Shown here: positions 1-8,668 of the stretch, piece by piece
Position numbering within the stretch: position 1 is the stretch's first letter
Layout: each line of letters begins with the position of its first letter
DNA from: Candidatus Flexicrinis proximus
GTDB taxonomy: Bacteria; Chloroflexota; Anaerolineae; Aggregatilineales; Phototrophicaceae
Direction: 5' to 3'
DNA: 64,000 nt
Assembly: GCA_016712885.1 (NCBI GenBank)
Contig: JADJQF010000033.1
Span: forward strand, 62,001 to 126,000
Made by a program: the position numbers and the translations under genes
The notes under the pieces: generated by a model
What the model was told of the DNA's origin: nothing
Database searches by the model: none
The model's input: the letters and a program-made list of their open reading frames with translations, nothing else

Positions 1-1059
1 GAAGATGGTCTGCTGGTCATCCACACCGGACGCGGCGACTACAATGCCGGCTCCGTGCGCTACTACGCGCTCGCTCCAGACGGCAGTTCGATCGCCTGGG
101 TATCGGAAGGCTCCAACAACAATGCCCGCATCCGCCGTTACGAGTGGGCGACCGACGAGACGACCACCCTGTACGACATGCCCGCCAGCGACGGCACCAT
201 CACTTTCCCGCGCATCGTCACGTACGACGGCGGGCGGATTACGCTGACGGACGATCTGGGCGCGCTGTTTGTTACCAACGAAGGCGCGGTGATGCGGCCG
301 GCGCCACCCGCTGAACCCGTGGCCGCCTCGCTTCGCGGGCCTGTCCTTTCGCCGGACCGCTCGAAATTCGCCGCGATCCGCTACCACGAAAACAGCTATT
401 ACTACGCCGACCTGGTGGTATTTGACGCCCTGACGCTCGAAACGAAGATCATCTATTCGCAGGACAAGCCCGGTTTCTTTCAGCTTCCAGTCTGGGACAG
501 CTATAGCCACGCCCTGCTTTGGCCGGTATACATCGAAGGGGAGGGGCCGACCGTCCTCCAATATGACTTCAATACAGACGACGTATTGGCCGTGAGTACG
601 GTGTATCCAGTCGTCGGCGATGCCGGCGAGGTTGGGATGCCGGATCTGGTGTGGTGGCTTCCCGGCGAAGGCTACGCGGTGCTGCTGGATACGCTTGACG
701 ACAAGACCTTCATCGCCGGCTATGCGGCCGATGGCAGCGAAACACGAACGCAGATCGGGGATCGGAATTATCCGGCCGGCTGCCAGTTCGACAAGGTCAT
801 GCCGGTGTTCGTCGCGGGCGGGCAGGGCGCAGCCGACGAAGCGCCGGGAATCGACGCGGTCGCCGTGCATTATCCACTGACCGGCGCCTGGAAGATCATC
901 GACCCGCTGACGGGCGCGGCGACCTGGCTGGATGACGGCCAGCAGATGCGTCTCGTGGGCGGCGTACAGGTCATCGTGCGTATTCCCCCTGCTGCCCGCG
1001 AACCCGCCGATGTCGGCTGCGAACCCGGCGTATTCCCGGACATCGACTTGCGCGGCTAG
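1..1059 (+). CDS. Secreted/PD40-like propeller protein, 5' truncated by window edge
   Basis: The reading frame is open from base 1, so the N-terminus lies outside the window; about 352 codons are visible. The sequence contains several blade-like stretches of the PD40/TolB type, for example 'YALAPDGSSIAWVSEG' and 'LSPDRSKFAAIRY', where a Ser-Pro-Asp-Gly/Arg turn precedes a short strand. This suggests a beta-propeller, usually extracytoplasmic and of unknown ligand. No catalytic motif is visible. The next gene begins 47 bases downstream with its own Shine-Dalgarno sequence, so the two may be co-transcribed. Function is not identified. Confidence 0.7.
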   Translation, partial: EDGLLVIHTGRGDYNAGSVRYYALAPDGSSIAWVSEGSNNNARIRRYEWATDETTTLYDMPASDGTITFPRIVTYDGGRITLTDDLGALFVTNEGAVMRPAPPAEPVAASLRGPVLSPDRSKFAAIRYHENSYYYADLVVFDALTLETKIIYSQDKPGFFQLPVWDSYSHALLWPVYIEGEGPTVLQYDFNTDDVLAVSTVYPVVGDAGEVGMPDLVWWLPGEGYAVLLDTLDDKTFIAGYAADGSETRTQIGDRNYPAGCQFDKVMPVFVAGGQGAADEAPGIDAVAVHYPLTGAWKIIDPLTGAATWLDDGQQMRLVGGVQVIVRIPPAAREPADVGCEPGVFPDIDLRG

Positions 1060-1105
1060 GCTTGCAGGCCACCGAATCGCTAAGGCCAACCAAAGGAGAA
1101 GTCAA

Positions 1106-2119
1106 ATGCGTGTACTTGCCCTCTTGTTTGTTCTGCTGACTGCGACCCTACGCTCCGCCGCGCAGACGCCCGAGCCGCCCATCTTCCTGTTACGCGACGA
1201 CGGTGTGCTGTACATGCGCACGGGCACCCAGACCGGGGAGGCGGATGTCTATATCGACTTTTCGCGGCTGGCGACCCCGCCAGATAACGGCGAGGAAAGC
1301 CTGCGTTTCGCGGAGGTCTTTGCCGCGATGGGGACGACTATCCTCAGCGTCTCTGCGCCGGTGAGCGTGGCGATCGGGCCGGATGGCGAGGCCCAGATGC
1401 CTGTGCTGCGTAGCGCCACGCTTGACCCCGTAACCGGCATCCTGACCGTGCGACTCCGCACCGCGCAAGACCTCATCCTCACCTTCTCCGGCGGCGTCCT
1501 GACCGGCTTCGAGCGCGCCGACGGCGGACAGCCTGAACTGGCGCTGGTCTACCCGAACGATCTCGGGTTGGACGACACGACCGGCCTGTACGCGTCGATC
1601 GACGGCACGCTGGTTGCGCTGCCGGTCAAGGGCTGGGTCTATCCCATCCCGACCCCCATTGGCGAGGACGGCCGGATTGTCTATACGTCGGTCATTTTCG
1701 AAGAGATTGAGGGCATCAATACGCGCATCGACCGCATGGTTCTGATCGACATCGCCACGTTCAGCGTAACGCTGCTGGTTGAAGACCATGTCGTACTCGA
1801 AGGAGAGATTCGCCCCACGGCTGACGGCAGCGCGCTGCTCTATACAGCCTACAGCGACGAGACCGGCGCGGCGGTGTGGAAAGTCGGCCTTGACGGACTG
1901 ACGCCGCCGGATCTGCTCGTGGATGGCCTGATGTTCTGGGCGGACGCCGGCAATTTCGTTCTGCCGACCTTCACCGAGGTCACGGCGGAGACGTTCACCA
2001 TTTCGACCTTTGGACTGGACTGGAGCGGCGAGGAACCGCGCGATTTGGGTGAGCTTCTCACCTATTCCCTCGATGGCGAACTGCTCGGCACCGCGCCAAA
2101 GCCGACGCCGGTGCCATAA
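1106..2119 (+). CDS. Secreted protein of unknown function
   Basis: Start chosen at the ATG preceded by AAAGGAGAA seven bases upstream; a longer frame without a ribosome site exists but cuts into the previous gene. The 337-residue product opens with a clear signal peptide (hydrophobic 'LALLFVLLTATL', then 'SAAQ') and is predicted to be exported. The body is rich in short beta-strand patterns and Asp/Gly turns, resembling the propeller-like proteins next to it and at 27403, but no diagnostic repeat or active site can be named. It follows the preceding propeller gene closely, so a shared transcript is likely. Function unknown. Confidence 0.7.
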   Translation: MRVLALLFVLLTATLRSAAQTPEPPIFLLRDDGVLYMRTGTQTGEADVYIDFSRLATPPDNGEESLRFAEVFAAMGTTILSVSAPVSVAIGPDGEAQMPVLRSATLDPVTGILTVRLRTAQDLILTFSGGVLTGFERADGGQPELALVYPNDLGLDDTTGLYASIDGTLVALPVKGWVYPIPTPIGEDGRIVYTSVIFEEIEGINTRIDRMVLIDIATFSVTLLVEDHVVLEGEIRPTADGSALLYTAYSDETGAAVWKVGLDGLTPPDLLVDGLMFWADAGNFVLPTFTEVTAETFTISTFGLDWSGEEPRDLGELLTYSLDGELLGTAPKPTPVP

Positions 2120-2383
2120 GCTTCGCATCGCCACAAGATGGCTGTGTCCGCCGATTGCAGGATATGGACTTCGCTGGCAAGGACGGTCATTGGTTCAGGG
2201 GACATGCGCTCCTCTTCCTGTGCGCTCTAATCAGGACAAATGATCCATTATTACGCCACCTGCAAAACCGGACGACAGACGTAAATCTTCTGTTTCCTGC
2301 AAAATCGCCACTCGCAAAAATGCCACGGACGGCGCACACTATTCAGATTCCTGGACTGGATACCGGCATAAGGCAGGCCTGAG

Positions 2384-3616
2384 ATGAAATCCGATTTAGA
2401 CAACCTGATGCGCGAGCGCGGGCTGGACGCGCTGCTGATTTTCGCCAGCCATGACCACAGCGCGGCGCTGGATTACCTGACCGGCGGCGTGCGGATCACC
2501 GGCGGCATTGCCGTCAAGCTGCCCGACCACGCGCCGGTGCTGATCGTCAACGGCATGGAAGTGGCCGAAGCCGGCGCCACCGGCCTCGAAGTCTACGACT
2601 ACTTCAAGATGGGAATGCAGGAAGCGCGCGAAGCCGCCGAAGGCGACCTCAAATCGGCGCAGGTCCTGTTCTGGGGCGGCTGCCTGGGCCGGCTCGGCCT
2701 GGAAAGCGGCACGGTCGGCATTTACGGGACGACCGACGTCAACGAAGCGCTGGCGATCATCGACGGCCTGCGCGAGAAATTCCCGCAGTATACCTTTGCC
2801 GGCGAGCAGAAGCCGACCCTGTTCGACGAGGCCTATAAGACCAAGGATGAGCACGAAATCGCGCGCATCCGGTCGGTGGCACAGCGCACCAGCGCCGTCG
2901 TCAAGGCGACCTGGGAATACATCAGCCGCCACCGCGCCGGCGACAACGAGACGGTGGTCAACGAGGACGGCACGCCGCTGACCATCGGCGACATCAAGCG
3001 CTTTGTCCGCCGCGAGCTGCTTGACCGCGACCTGGAAGACACCGACATGATCTTCGCGCAGGGGCGCGACGGCGGTTTTCCGCACAGCCGCGGCGAGGAG
3101 AAGCAGGCGCTGCAGCTCGGCCAGGCGATCGTCTTCGACCTCTTCCCGCGCGAGATCGGCGGCGGCTACCATCACGATATGACGCGCACGTGGTGCATCG
3201 GCTATGCGCCGGACAGCGTGCGCCGTGCCCACAGTGAGGTGATGACCGCCTTCGACATCGCCATCGAGCAGTTCGGCGTCGGCAAGCCGGCCCACCAGAT
3301 GCAGGATGCCGTGCAGGATTACTTCGAGTCGATGGGACATCCGACTATCCGCAGCACACCCGGCACCGATAAAGGCTATGTCCACGGGTTGGGACACGGG
3401 GTGGGCCTGAACATCCACGAAAGCCCGCGTATTGCACACAACGTCAAAGACGATGTATTCGCATTTGGCAACGTCATCACCGTCGAACCGGGGTTATACT
3501 ATCCGGAGCAGGGTTTTGGCGTGCGGGTTGAAGACACGCTGCTGGTGACCCCCCACGGCGAGCTGGTAGCGCTGACCGACTTCCCTAAAGACCTGATCCT
3601 TCCGCTGCGAGGATGA
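2384..3616 (+). CDS. M24-family metallopeptidase (Xaa-Pro aminopeptidase-like)
   Basis: A 410-residue cytosolic protein with the two-domain architecture of prolidase/aminopeptidase P: a creatinase-like N-terminal domain (about 1-170) and a pita-bread M24 domain. The complete dinuclear metal set is visible: Asp252 in 'IVFDLF', Asp265 in 'HHDMTRTW', His338 in '[15 protein letters not shown]', Glu368 in 'VEPGLYY' and Glu383 in 'VEDT'. The proline-peptidase signature around His338 is intact. It should hydrolyse X-Pro peptide bonds; exact substrate length preference cannot be read. ATG start; no strong Shine-Dalgarno. An unusual purine-rich inverted repeat array begins at its stop codon. Confidence 0.92.
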   Translation: MKSDLDNLMRERGLDALLIFASHDHSAALDYLTGGVRITGGIAVKLPDHAPVLIVNGMEVAEAGATGLEVYDYFKMGMQEAREAAEGDLKSAQVLFWGGCLGRLGLESGTVGIYGTTDVNEALAIIDGLREKFPQYTFAGEQKPTLFDEAYKTKDEHEIARIRSVAQRTSAVVKATWEYISRHRAGDNETVVNEDGTPLTIGDIKRFVRRELLDRDLEDTDMIFAQGRDGGFPHSRGEEKQALQLGQAIVFDLFPREIGGGYHHDMTRTWCIGYAPDSVRRAHSEVMTAFDIAIEQFGVGKPAHQMQDAVQDYFESMGHPTIRSTPGTDKGYVHGLGHGVGLNIHESPRIAHNVKDDVFAFGNVITVEPGLYYPEQGFGVRVEDTLLVTPHGELVALTDFPKDLILPLRG

Positions 3617-3822
3617 AGTGCAGTGAGAGAAGTGAAGAGAAGTGAAAAGAAGTGGGAGAAGGGAATGACGTGAAAAGAAGAGAGCAGGGGCAGTGTGCGA
3701 CGGAGTCAAACGCACTCGTTCGTACAACGCACCGGGTTTCTCTAGTCACTTCGGTTCACTTCTCTCACTTCCCTTCACTGTCCTTCCCTCACTTCTTTTC
3801 ACTTCCCTCACTTCTTCCACTT
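3614..3822. repeat. Inverted array of AAGTGA units
   Basis: The left half (about 3614-3680) repeats GAAGTGA-type units at 8-10 base spacing on the plus strand. The right half (about 3748-3822) carries the same units inverted as TCACTTC. The halves can fold into a long imperfect hairpin with a central loop of roughly 65 bases; a stretch such as AAGTGAAAAGAAGTG is shared between arms. It fills the gap between the M24 peptidase stop and the DUF1385 gene. Confidence 0.75.
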
Positions 3823-3865
3823 GAAACGAACGACCGTCCATCTAACGAGAGAGCTAGTAGATCCA

Positions 3866-4843
3866 ATGACTGAGAAACGCGAAATGAAGTTCAGCTACGG
3901 CGGCCAGGCGGTGCTGGAAGGCGTGATGATGCGCGGCCAGCACATCTTCGCCGTGGCTGTGCGCGACCCGAAGGGCGGCATCGCCGTGCATAAGTCCAGC
4001 ATCCCGGCGGCGCTCTACCGCGGCCGGATTTCCAAGACGCCGTTCGTACGCGGCGTGGTGGGGCTGTGGGATGCGCTCGGCCTCGGCATCCGCGCGCTGA
4101 TGTGGTCGGCGGATGTGGCGCTGGGCGAAGAAGAAGCCAACTTCAACGGGCCGCTCGGCTGGGCCACGGTCGCCTTCTCGCTGGTCTTCGCGGTAGGGCT
4201 GTTCTTCGTGCTGCCCGGCGCGCTCTCGTCCGGCATTTCGCACCTGCTCGGCCTGGAAGGGTCGCCGTTCCTCGTCAACGTCATCGAGGGGCTGGTGCGC
4301 CTCGCCATCCTGATCGCCTATATCAGCCTGACCGGCCTGCTGCCGGACATGCGGCGCGTGTTCAGCTATCACGGCGCCGAGCACAAGACGATCAACGCCT
4401 ACGAGGCCGGCGCGGAACTGACGCCGGAAGTCGTGCAGAATTATCCGATCGAGCACCCGCGCTGCGGCACCGCCTTCCTGCTGATCGTCGTGTTCGTCAG
4501 CATCATCGTCTTCGGCGTACTGGGACGCCCTCCGTTCCTGCTGCTGATCCTGAGCCGCGTGCTGCTGATCCCGGTGGTGGCCGGCATCGCCTATGAAGTG
4601 CTGCGCTGGACGGCCCGCAACCTCGACAAGCCGTGGGTGCGCGTCATCATCAAGCCCAACCTGGCCCTGCAGCACCTGACCACCCGCCAGCCCTCGCTGG
4701 ACATGCTGGAAGTGGCGATCGTGGCCTTCAAGCACGTGCTGGTGAGCGAAGGCATGCTCGACGAGAGCGAAGTCGCGGCGACCCCGGTGACATCGACCGG
4801 GCCGGAGCCAGTGGCCGCCGCTGCCGCCACCGCCGGGGACTGA
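3866..4843 (+). CDS. DUF1385 integral membrane protein (YqhQ-like)
   Basis: The 325-residue product begins with 'FSYGGQAVLEGVMMRG', the hallmark of the DUF1385 family, and later has 'FSYHGAEHKTINAYEAG' and 'HPRCGTAF', the other conserved blocks. Several hydrophobic segments (around 100-130, 145-165 and 215-260) indicate a multi-pass membrane protein. The family function is unknown; members occur widely in Gram-positives and Chloroflexota. ATG 3866 is preferred over the upstream TTG 3821, because the latter lies inside the AAGTGA repeat array. Codons from 3866 onward match the GC-rich neighbours. A terminator follows at 4915. Confidence 0.9.
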   Translation: MTEKREMKFSYGGQAVLEGVMMRGQHIFAVAVRDPKGGIAVHKSSIPAALYRGRISKTPFVRGVVGLWDALGLGIRALMWSADVALGEEEANFNGPLGWATVAFSLVFAVGLFFVLPGALSSGISHLLGLEGSPFLVNVIEGLVRLAILIAYISLTGLLPDMRRVFSYHGAEHKTINAYEAGAELTPEVVQNYPIEHPRCGTAFLLIVVFVSIIVFGVLGRPPFLLLILSRVLLIPVVAGIAYEVLRWTARNLDKPWVRVIIKPNLALQHLTTRQPSLDMLEVAIVAFKHVLVSEGMLDESEVAATPVTSTGPEPVAAAAATAGD

Positions 4844-4850
4844 GCTGCCG

Positions 4851-4905
4851 GGGCGCCGCCCCGCACCCCGCAAGGGCGCACAGCTCCCTTGACCCTGGTG
4901 TTTCG
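4851..4905 (+). repeat. Degenerate poly-hairpin repeat (outlying copy)
   Basis: Immediately 3' of the DUF1385 gene, GGGGCGCCGCCCC is followed by CACCCCGCAAGGG and CTCCCTTGACCC. This resembles the start of the dispersed poly-hairpin elements described at 8416 and the copy at 31360, which also leads into a rho-independent terminator. The match is weak and could be chance. Confidence 0.3.
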
Positions 4906-4914
4906 AACGCTGAA

Positions 4915-4938
4915 AAGACCCGCCCGCCGGGTCTTTTT
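4915..4938 (+). terminator. Rho-independent terminator after DUF1385 gene
   Basis: Perfect 8-bp stem AAGACCCG/CGGGTCTT with a 5-base loop, followed by a run of five T. It is 72 bases past the DUF1385 stop codon and should end that transcript. Confidence 0.85.
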
Positions 4939-5032
4939 GCTGTCCGCGCACCGGGCTGACCGCCTCGCTAGATTACCGTTTATGACGTTTATCACTTGTC
5001 CGTATGACACTAAGGGCGATACGCTGGGGGAA

Positions 5033-5215
5033 AGGGGCCGCCGGCCCCCGCGCCCGCCCGCCCGCCCCGCGCCCGCCCCGCGCCCGCGCCGCGGCGCCCC
5101 CCCCCCGCCGCGGGTCCCGCGCCCGCCGGCCGCGGCGGCGCCGCCCCGCCCCGGCCGCCGGCGCGCCCGCGGCCGCCCGCCCCCCCGCCCCCCCCCCCGG
5201 CGGCCGGGGCTTGCC
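5033..5215. repeat. Extreme GC low-complexity tract
   Basis: About 180 bases composed almost only of G and C, dominated by CGCCCGCCC and CCGGCCGC words, with C runs of up to about eleven. Open frames across it are compositional artefacts (Pro/Arg/Ala/Gly only). It sits at the left edge of a low-GC insert and looks like an assembly artefact or a hypermutable tract; no gene function is assigned. Confidence 0.7.
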
Positions 5216-5323
5216 ACCGCTCTCAGTTTATCGGTATGTGATCAATAGCGCTCCAAATAATCCGCCCTGGCTCTACAATGAAGGCAAGCTAGCATATCCT
5301 ATTCGACTTAATGGAAATGAGCC

Positions 5324-5672
5324 ATGCTAGATCCCGATGTCTACCGTGTAATACAAGTGCAACTGGTACTCGTTTTCAAACGTCTGATCACGTTTGTACT
5401 CATGCTCATTTGTGTGTTCTTGTTATTGGGTATTGCTCAAACGCAGTCAGGAGAGATTGATGGAGGCAGACTCATCTATCGCCGTGTGACAACAGAAGAG
5501 GAGTTGGTTGGGCTCACACCATTTATCCAGTTCAGCGTACCAACCGACGAATGCACGCCGTCTCACCTACTGGTGCTTACACATCAACGTGTTCTTCGGT
5601 ACCTCGCTCGCGCTCGATGGAGCAGAACTAACAATCGGTGATGTGACATTTCAGTGCGGATTCTTAGAGTGA
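5324..5672 (+). pseudogene. Small membrane-anchored protein, frame-interrupted
   Basis: The first frame gives 'MLDPDVYRVIQVQ' and a single hydrophobic segment ('LITFVLMLICVFLLLGIA'), then an extracytoplasmic region ending near 'HLLVLTH'. There the frame changes: bases about 5580-5672 continue sensibly in another frame as 'INVFFGTSLALDGAEL' and 'DVTFQCGFLE' before a stop at 5672, 13 bases short of the next start. A one-base indel near 5580 therefore separates two halves of one gene. Base composition is clearly lower in GC than neighbours outside 5220-6215. No family recognised. Confidence 0.5.
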
Positions 5673-5685
5673 AGAGGTCACAACA

Positions 5686-6312
5686 ATGGCAACGCGTCAG
5701 TATTTCCAGCGGTGGTTCTCTCGAAAGATTACGATTGCAGTTGCGATCTTTCTTGTTTCTGTATTCCCCACCATTTCCGTATTATGCCAAGAAAGTGCCG
5801 TGGTTTTGGCAATTAGCTCCAATGACGCATATCGGCTTAAGGCAAACACTGACGGAACAATTGCCGTTTACGAAAATTCCACGGGCAATTATCTGGGGAC
5901 GTTCACGCTGCATGATACCTATGTTTGGGAAGTTGAACCAAGCCCAATCAGCAATGTAATAGCTTCGAGCGACGACGAAGGTAATATTTATATATGGAAT
6001 CCTGAGAGCCAGTCGTTAATCCTGGCAATTGATACGGGACTCATGAGACCTGTTCGCTCCATTAGCTGGTCAAGTGACGGATCGAAGCTCGCAGCCGTAA
6101 TTGCTGATTCGGCTGATATAGTGATCTATGACTCATCAAGTGGAGAAGTTATTCGCCTTATACATACCTTATCGACTCCTCTTGCATTGGATTTCAATTT
6201 AGTGGATAGCAACAATTGTCCGGGGTGGGCCGGGGGACGCCCAGACCCCCGCAGGCAACACGGCCGGGCCCCCCACCCTGACTGCGATCGAACTACTCGC
6301 GATTCAGGCTGA
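5686..6312 (+). CDS. Exported WD40-like protein, 3' end chimeric
   Basis: Starts 13 bases after the preceding gene with AGAGG upstream of the ATG. Residues 1-35 form a signal peptide ('ITIAVAIFLVSVFPTISVL'). Residues about 40-175 show WD40/propeller blades, e.g. 'VIASSDDEGNIYIWNPES' and 'SISWSSDGSKLAAVIA'. Around base 6215 the low-GC coding sequence stops abruptly and the frame runs into a GC-rich Pro/Arg stretch that does not look like protein. The genuine gene is therefore truncated after about 175 residues, either by a real deletion or by misassembly. Function unknown. Confidence 0.5.
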   Translation: MATRQYFQRWFSRKITIAVAIFLVSVFPTISVLCQESAVVLAISSNDAYRLKANTDGTIAVYENSTGNYLGTFTLHDTYVWEVEPSPISNVIASSDDEGNIYIWNPESQSLILAIDTGLMRPVRSISWSSDGSKLAAVIADSADIVIYDSSSGEVIRLIHTLSTPLALDFNLVDSNNCPGWAGGRPDPRRQHGRAPHPDCDRTTRDSG

Positions 6313-6329
6313 CGCGTTCGGGGGCCATC

Positions 6330-7175
6330 GTGTTCGAGTGCGGGGATATCTGCATCGCGGACGGCTACAACACGTTCGTGACGTACGGCACGCAGCCGCG
6401 CATCGGGCCGGGCAACCGGATCGCGCTGGCGCAGGCCTTCCCCTCGGCGATCGTGCTGTTCGACACCGACGACGGGTCAAGCGTGACAGTCGCCTCCGGC
6501 ACCGGCACCTTCTCCGAGCCGGCCCTCTCCCCCGACGGGACAAAGGTGCTTTATGCGTTCAAGCCGGCGGGGACGAACCAGAAGACCGTGATCCGCCGGG
6601 TCAACGCGGACGGCAGCGGCCTGCAAACGCTGACCTCGACCGCCTACAACAGCCGCCGTCCGGACTGGTCGCCGGATGGGGCGAAGATCGTGTTCTACAC
6701 CGATAACGGCGGCGACAGCGAGATCGCGGTGATGAACGCCGACGGGTCGGGGCTGGCGGCGCTGACGGCCAACACGGCCAGCGACATCGATCCGCGCTGG
6801 TCGCCGGACGGGACACAGATTGTTTTCAGTTCGACGCGTGACGGCAACCCTGAACTGTACCGGATGAGCGCGAACGGGACGAGCGTCGTGCGGCTGACAA
6901 ATAACCCGGTCAGCGATGTCGAGCCGGCGTGGTCGCCGGACGGGACGCAGCTTGTGTTCGCGTCGAACCGGTCGGCGCCGGGGGCGACCAGCGGGACCCT
7001 GTATCAAATCTTCACGCTGCGCGCGTCGGATGGCGGGCAGGTGGCGCTGGCGGCGGAAGAGACAGGCTATCTGCCCGGATGGCGCTTCCCGGACTGGGGA
7101 GTGATCGTCGCGCCGCCGCCGGGCTGCCCAGATGGCACGTGTCTGATCGTCCCGACGGAGGCGCCGGAGGAGTAA
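6330..7175 (+). CDS. TolB/PD40 beta-propeller protein, N-terminally incomplete
   Basis: The 281-residue frame is made of repeated PD40 blades: 'PALSPDGTKVLYAF', 'PDWSPDGAKIVFYTD', 'PRWSPDGTQIVFSS', 'PAWSPDGTQLVFAS'. Such propellers are normally periplasmic or extracellular. No signal peptide remains. Upstream, bases about 6233-6318 read well in a different frame ('AGPPTLTAIELLAIQADAF'), so a one-base shift in the GGGGG run near 6319-6323 probably separates the true N-terminal part. Before that lies the chimeric junction at 6215. GTG 6330 is only the first in-frame start, not a supported one. Confidence 0.65.
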   Translation: MFECGDICIADGYNTFVTYGTQPRIGPGNRIALAQAFPSAIVLFDTDDGSSVTVASGTGTFSEPALSPDGTKVLYAFKPAGTNQKTVIRRVNADGSGLQTLTSTAYNSRRPDWSPDGAKIVFYTDNGGDSEIAVMNADGSGLAALTANTASDIDPRWSPDGTQIVFSSTRDGNPELYRMSANGTSVVRLTNNPVSDVEPAWSPDGTQLVFASNRSAPGATSGTLYQIFTLRASDGGQVALAAEETGYLPGWRFPDWGVIVAPPPGCPDGTCLIVPTEAPEE

Positions 7176-7377
7176 GGCGACGGGCGGCGGACAAGCCACA
7201 TTTTCCGCGTGTGACATTCATCCCGCGCGCGTTGTGAGGCGCGGCACTGAGATTTTTGGATCGCAGCGGGTAAACTCTCATCAGCGACGGGAAAGCGTGC
7301 CCTGAGAGGCGCTTCAGCTTGAGCGCCGCTTGCGCTACACTACACGCAGCTATCCATAGGGGAAAAGAGGCTTGACC

Positions 7378-7806
7378 GTGTTTCAACAACTCCGGAGCCG
7401 GTTCACACTTATGCATCTGGCGTTTTTGCAGGCCGTGGTCGCCACGGCCGGCAGCCTGTACTTTCACTGGGGCATGGGATTTCCGCCGTGCGATCTGTGC
7501 TGGTTCCAGCGCATCGCCATGTATCCGCTGGTGGCGATCCTGGGCGTGGGGCTGTGGCGCAAGGACAGCAATGCGCGCTACTACGCGCTGCCGGTGCTGC
7601 TGGCCGGCATGGGCGTCTCGCTGTATCACAATGCCATGACTTACGGGTTCGTCGCGCCGGGCGCGTGCTCGGTCGGCGCGGTGAGCTGCACGACGCGCTG
7701 GATCAACTGGGGCGGCTTCATCACCATCCCGCTGCTGGCCTTCGTCGCCTTCACGGTAATCGCGGTCTGCCTGGTGCTGTATACGCCGAAGGCCGAGGCC
7801 GAATAA
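7378..7806 (+). CDS. DsbB/BdbC-family disulfide bond formation protein
   Basis: A 142-residue protein with four hydrophobic segments and the paired cysteines expected for DsbB-type quinone-linked oxidoreductases: Cys38-x-x-Cys41 in 'PPCDLCWFQRIAMYP' and a second Cys pair in 'GACSVGAVSC'. It should reoxidise an extracytoplasmic thiol oxidase and pass electrons to quinone. GTG 7378 is chosen because GGGGAAAAGAGG ends seven bases upstream; the TTG six bases earlier is too close to it. The neighbouring exported cytochrome c fits an extracytoplasmic redox setting, since heme attachment also needs thiol chemistry. Confidence 0.88.
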   Translation: MFQQLRSRFTLMHLAFLQAVVATAGSLYFHWGMGFPPCDLCWFQRIAMYPLVAILGVGLWRKDSNARYYALPVLLAGMGVSLYHNAMTYGFVAPGACSVGAVSCTTRWINWGGFITIPLLAFVAFTVIAVCLVLYTPKAEAE

Positions 7807-7844
7807 ACCGAAGAAACCGCAGGCCAGACTGAAAGGAACTCTGC

Positions 7845-8324
7845 ATGACCTCTGACCTCCGCCGCATGCTTCGCGATCGCGGGACGCTGGTTCGCCGTCC
7901 GCGTCTGAGCGCGCTGCTGCTGCTCGCGCTGGTATTTCTGCTGGCCGGCTGCCGGCTGTCGTTCACCGAACTGACCCAGACGGCGGTGGCGTATAACCCG
8001 CCGACGCCAGTCGGCACCCCTGACCCGGCCTTTGCGACCGAGCGCGGGCAGGCTGTCTTCAACGGCGTCGGCATGTGCTCGACCTGCCATTTTCTCGACG
8101 GGGTGGCCCGCGCCACCGGCCCGGATTTTGGCGGCTTGATCCCCCAGCTCGAAGCGCGGATGCCTGCGGCCGAAATCCCCGCCTTCCTGCGCCAGAGCAT
8201 CGTCGATGTCAAGGCGGATGTGCTGGAGGGCTGGCGCGATGACCTGATGCCGGCCAATTACACCGACATCCTCACGCCGCAGCAGATCGACGACGTGATC
8301 GCCTATATGCTGACGCTGGAGTGA
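7845..8324 (+). CDS. Lipoprotein c-type cytochrome
   Basis: The 159-residue product starts with basic residues and a hydrophobic stretch ending in a lipobox (Leu-Leu-Ala-Gly-Cys36), so it is likely lipid-anchored outside the membrane. A single heme-binding motif CSTCH lies at 78-82, in a 'GMCSTCHFLDG' context typical of class I cytochromes c. 'DDLMPANY' near residue 130 supplies a plausible Met axial ligand, and 'LTPQQIDDVIAYMLTLE' is the usual C-terminal helix. It would act as an electron carrier. It is 38 bases downstream of the DsbB-like gene and probably co-transcribed. Confidence 0.9.
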   Translation: MTSDLRRMLRDRGTLVRRPRLSALLLLALVFLLAGCRLSFTELTQTAVAYNPPTPVGTPDPAFATERGQAVFNGVGMCSTCHFLDGVARATGPDFGGLIPQLEARMPAAEIPAFLRQSIVDVKADVLEGWRDDLMPANYTDILTPQQIDDVIAYMLTLE

Positions 8325-8415
8325 GGCTGTCCGGACACACGACTCGCCTAACGCTCATCTGCGCTGAATCTGCCGTTCTGCTTTCAGCGCTACCCTAACG
8401 TAAGTTATGGTTGAT

Positions 8416-8566
8416 TTGGGGTTTCACCCCAAACCCCAGGGCGGCGTTTGCACTCCTGCACCTCCCACAGCGATTTTGTGGCGTGAGCGCCACAAAATCG
8501 CAGATGAAGGGGTCGAGGGGCGCAAGTCCCTCGCGGAGGTGCGGAGGCGGAGCCTCTGCAAAACCC
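8416..8566 (+). repeat. Poly-hairpin repeat, copy A
   Basis: Reference copy of the dispersed element (label is mine). In order: GGGGTTTCACCCC hairpin; a GCACTCCTGC segment whose partner arm is degenerate here; CACCTCC; a perfect 14-bp stem GCGATTTTGTGGCG with a TGAG loop; GAGGGGCGCAAGTCCCTC hairpin; GGAGGTG; GGAGGCGGAGCCTC hairpin. It lies 3' of the cytochrome gene in the same orientation. No gene occupies 8325-8668. Confidence 0.85.
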
Positions 8567-8668
8567 ATAGCCATAACTAACGTTACCCTGGTGTCTTAGT
8601 CGTTTATCCGGCGGCCAATCTGCGCGCCGCCGGGCGCAGGCGTTGAAGCTGAAAGCGGGTCGCAAGCC

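Noticed and set aside
5004..5330. Pro/Arg/Ala-rich open frames across the G/C tract on both strands
   Set aside because: They exist only because a G/C-only sequence has no stop codons; composition is not protein-like and no start signal is present.
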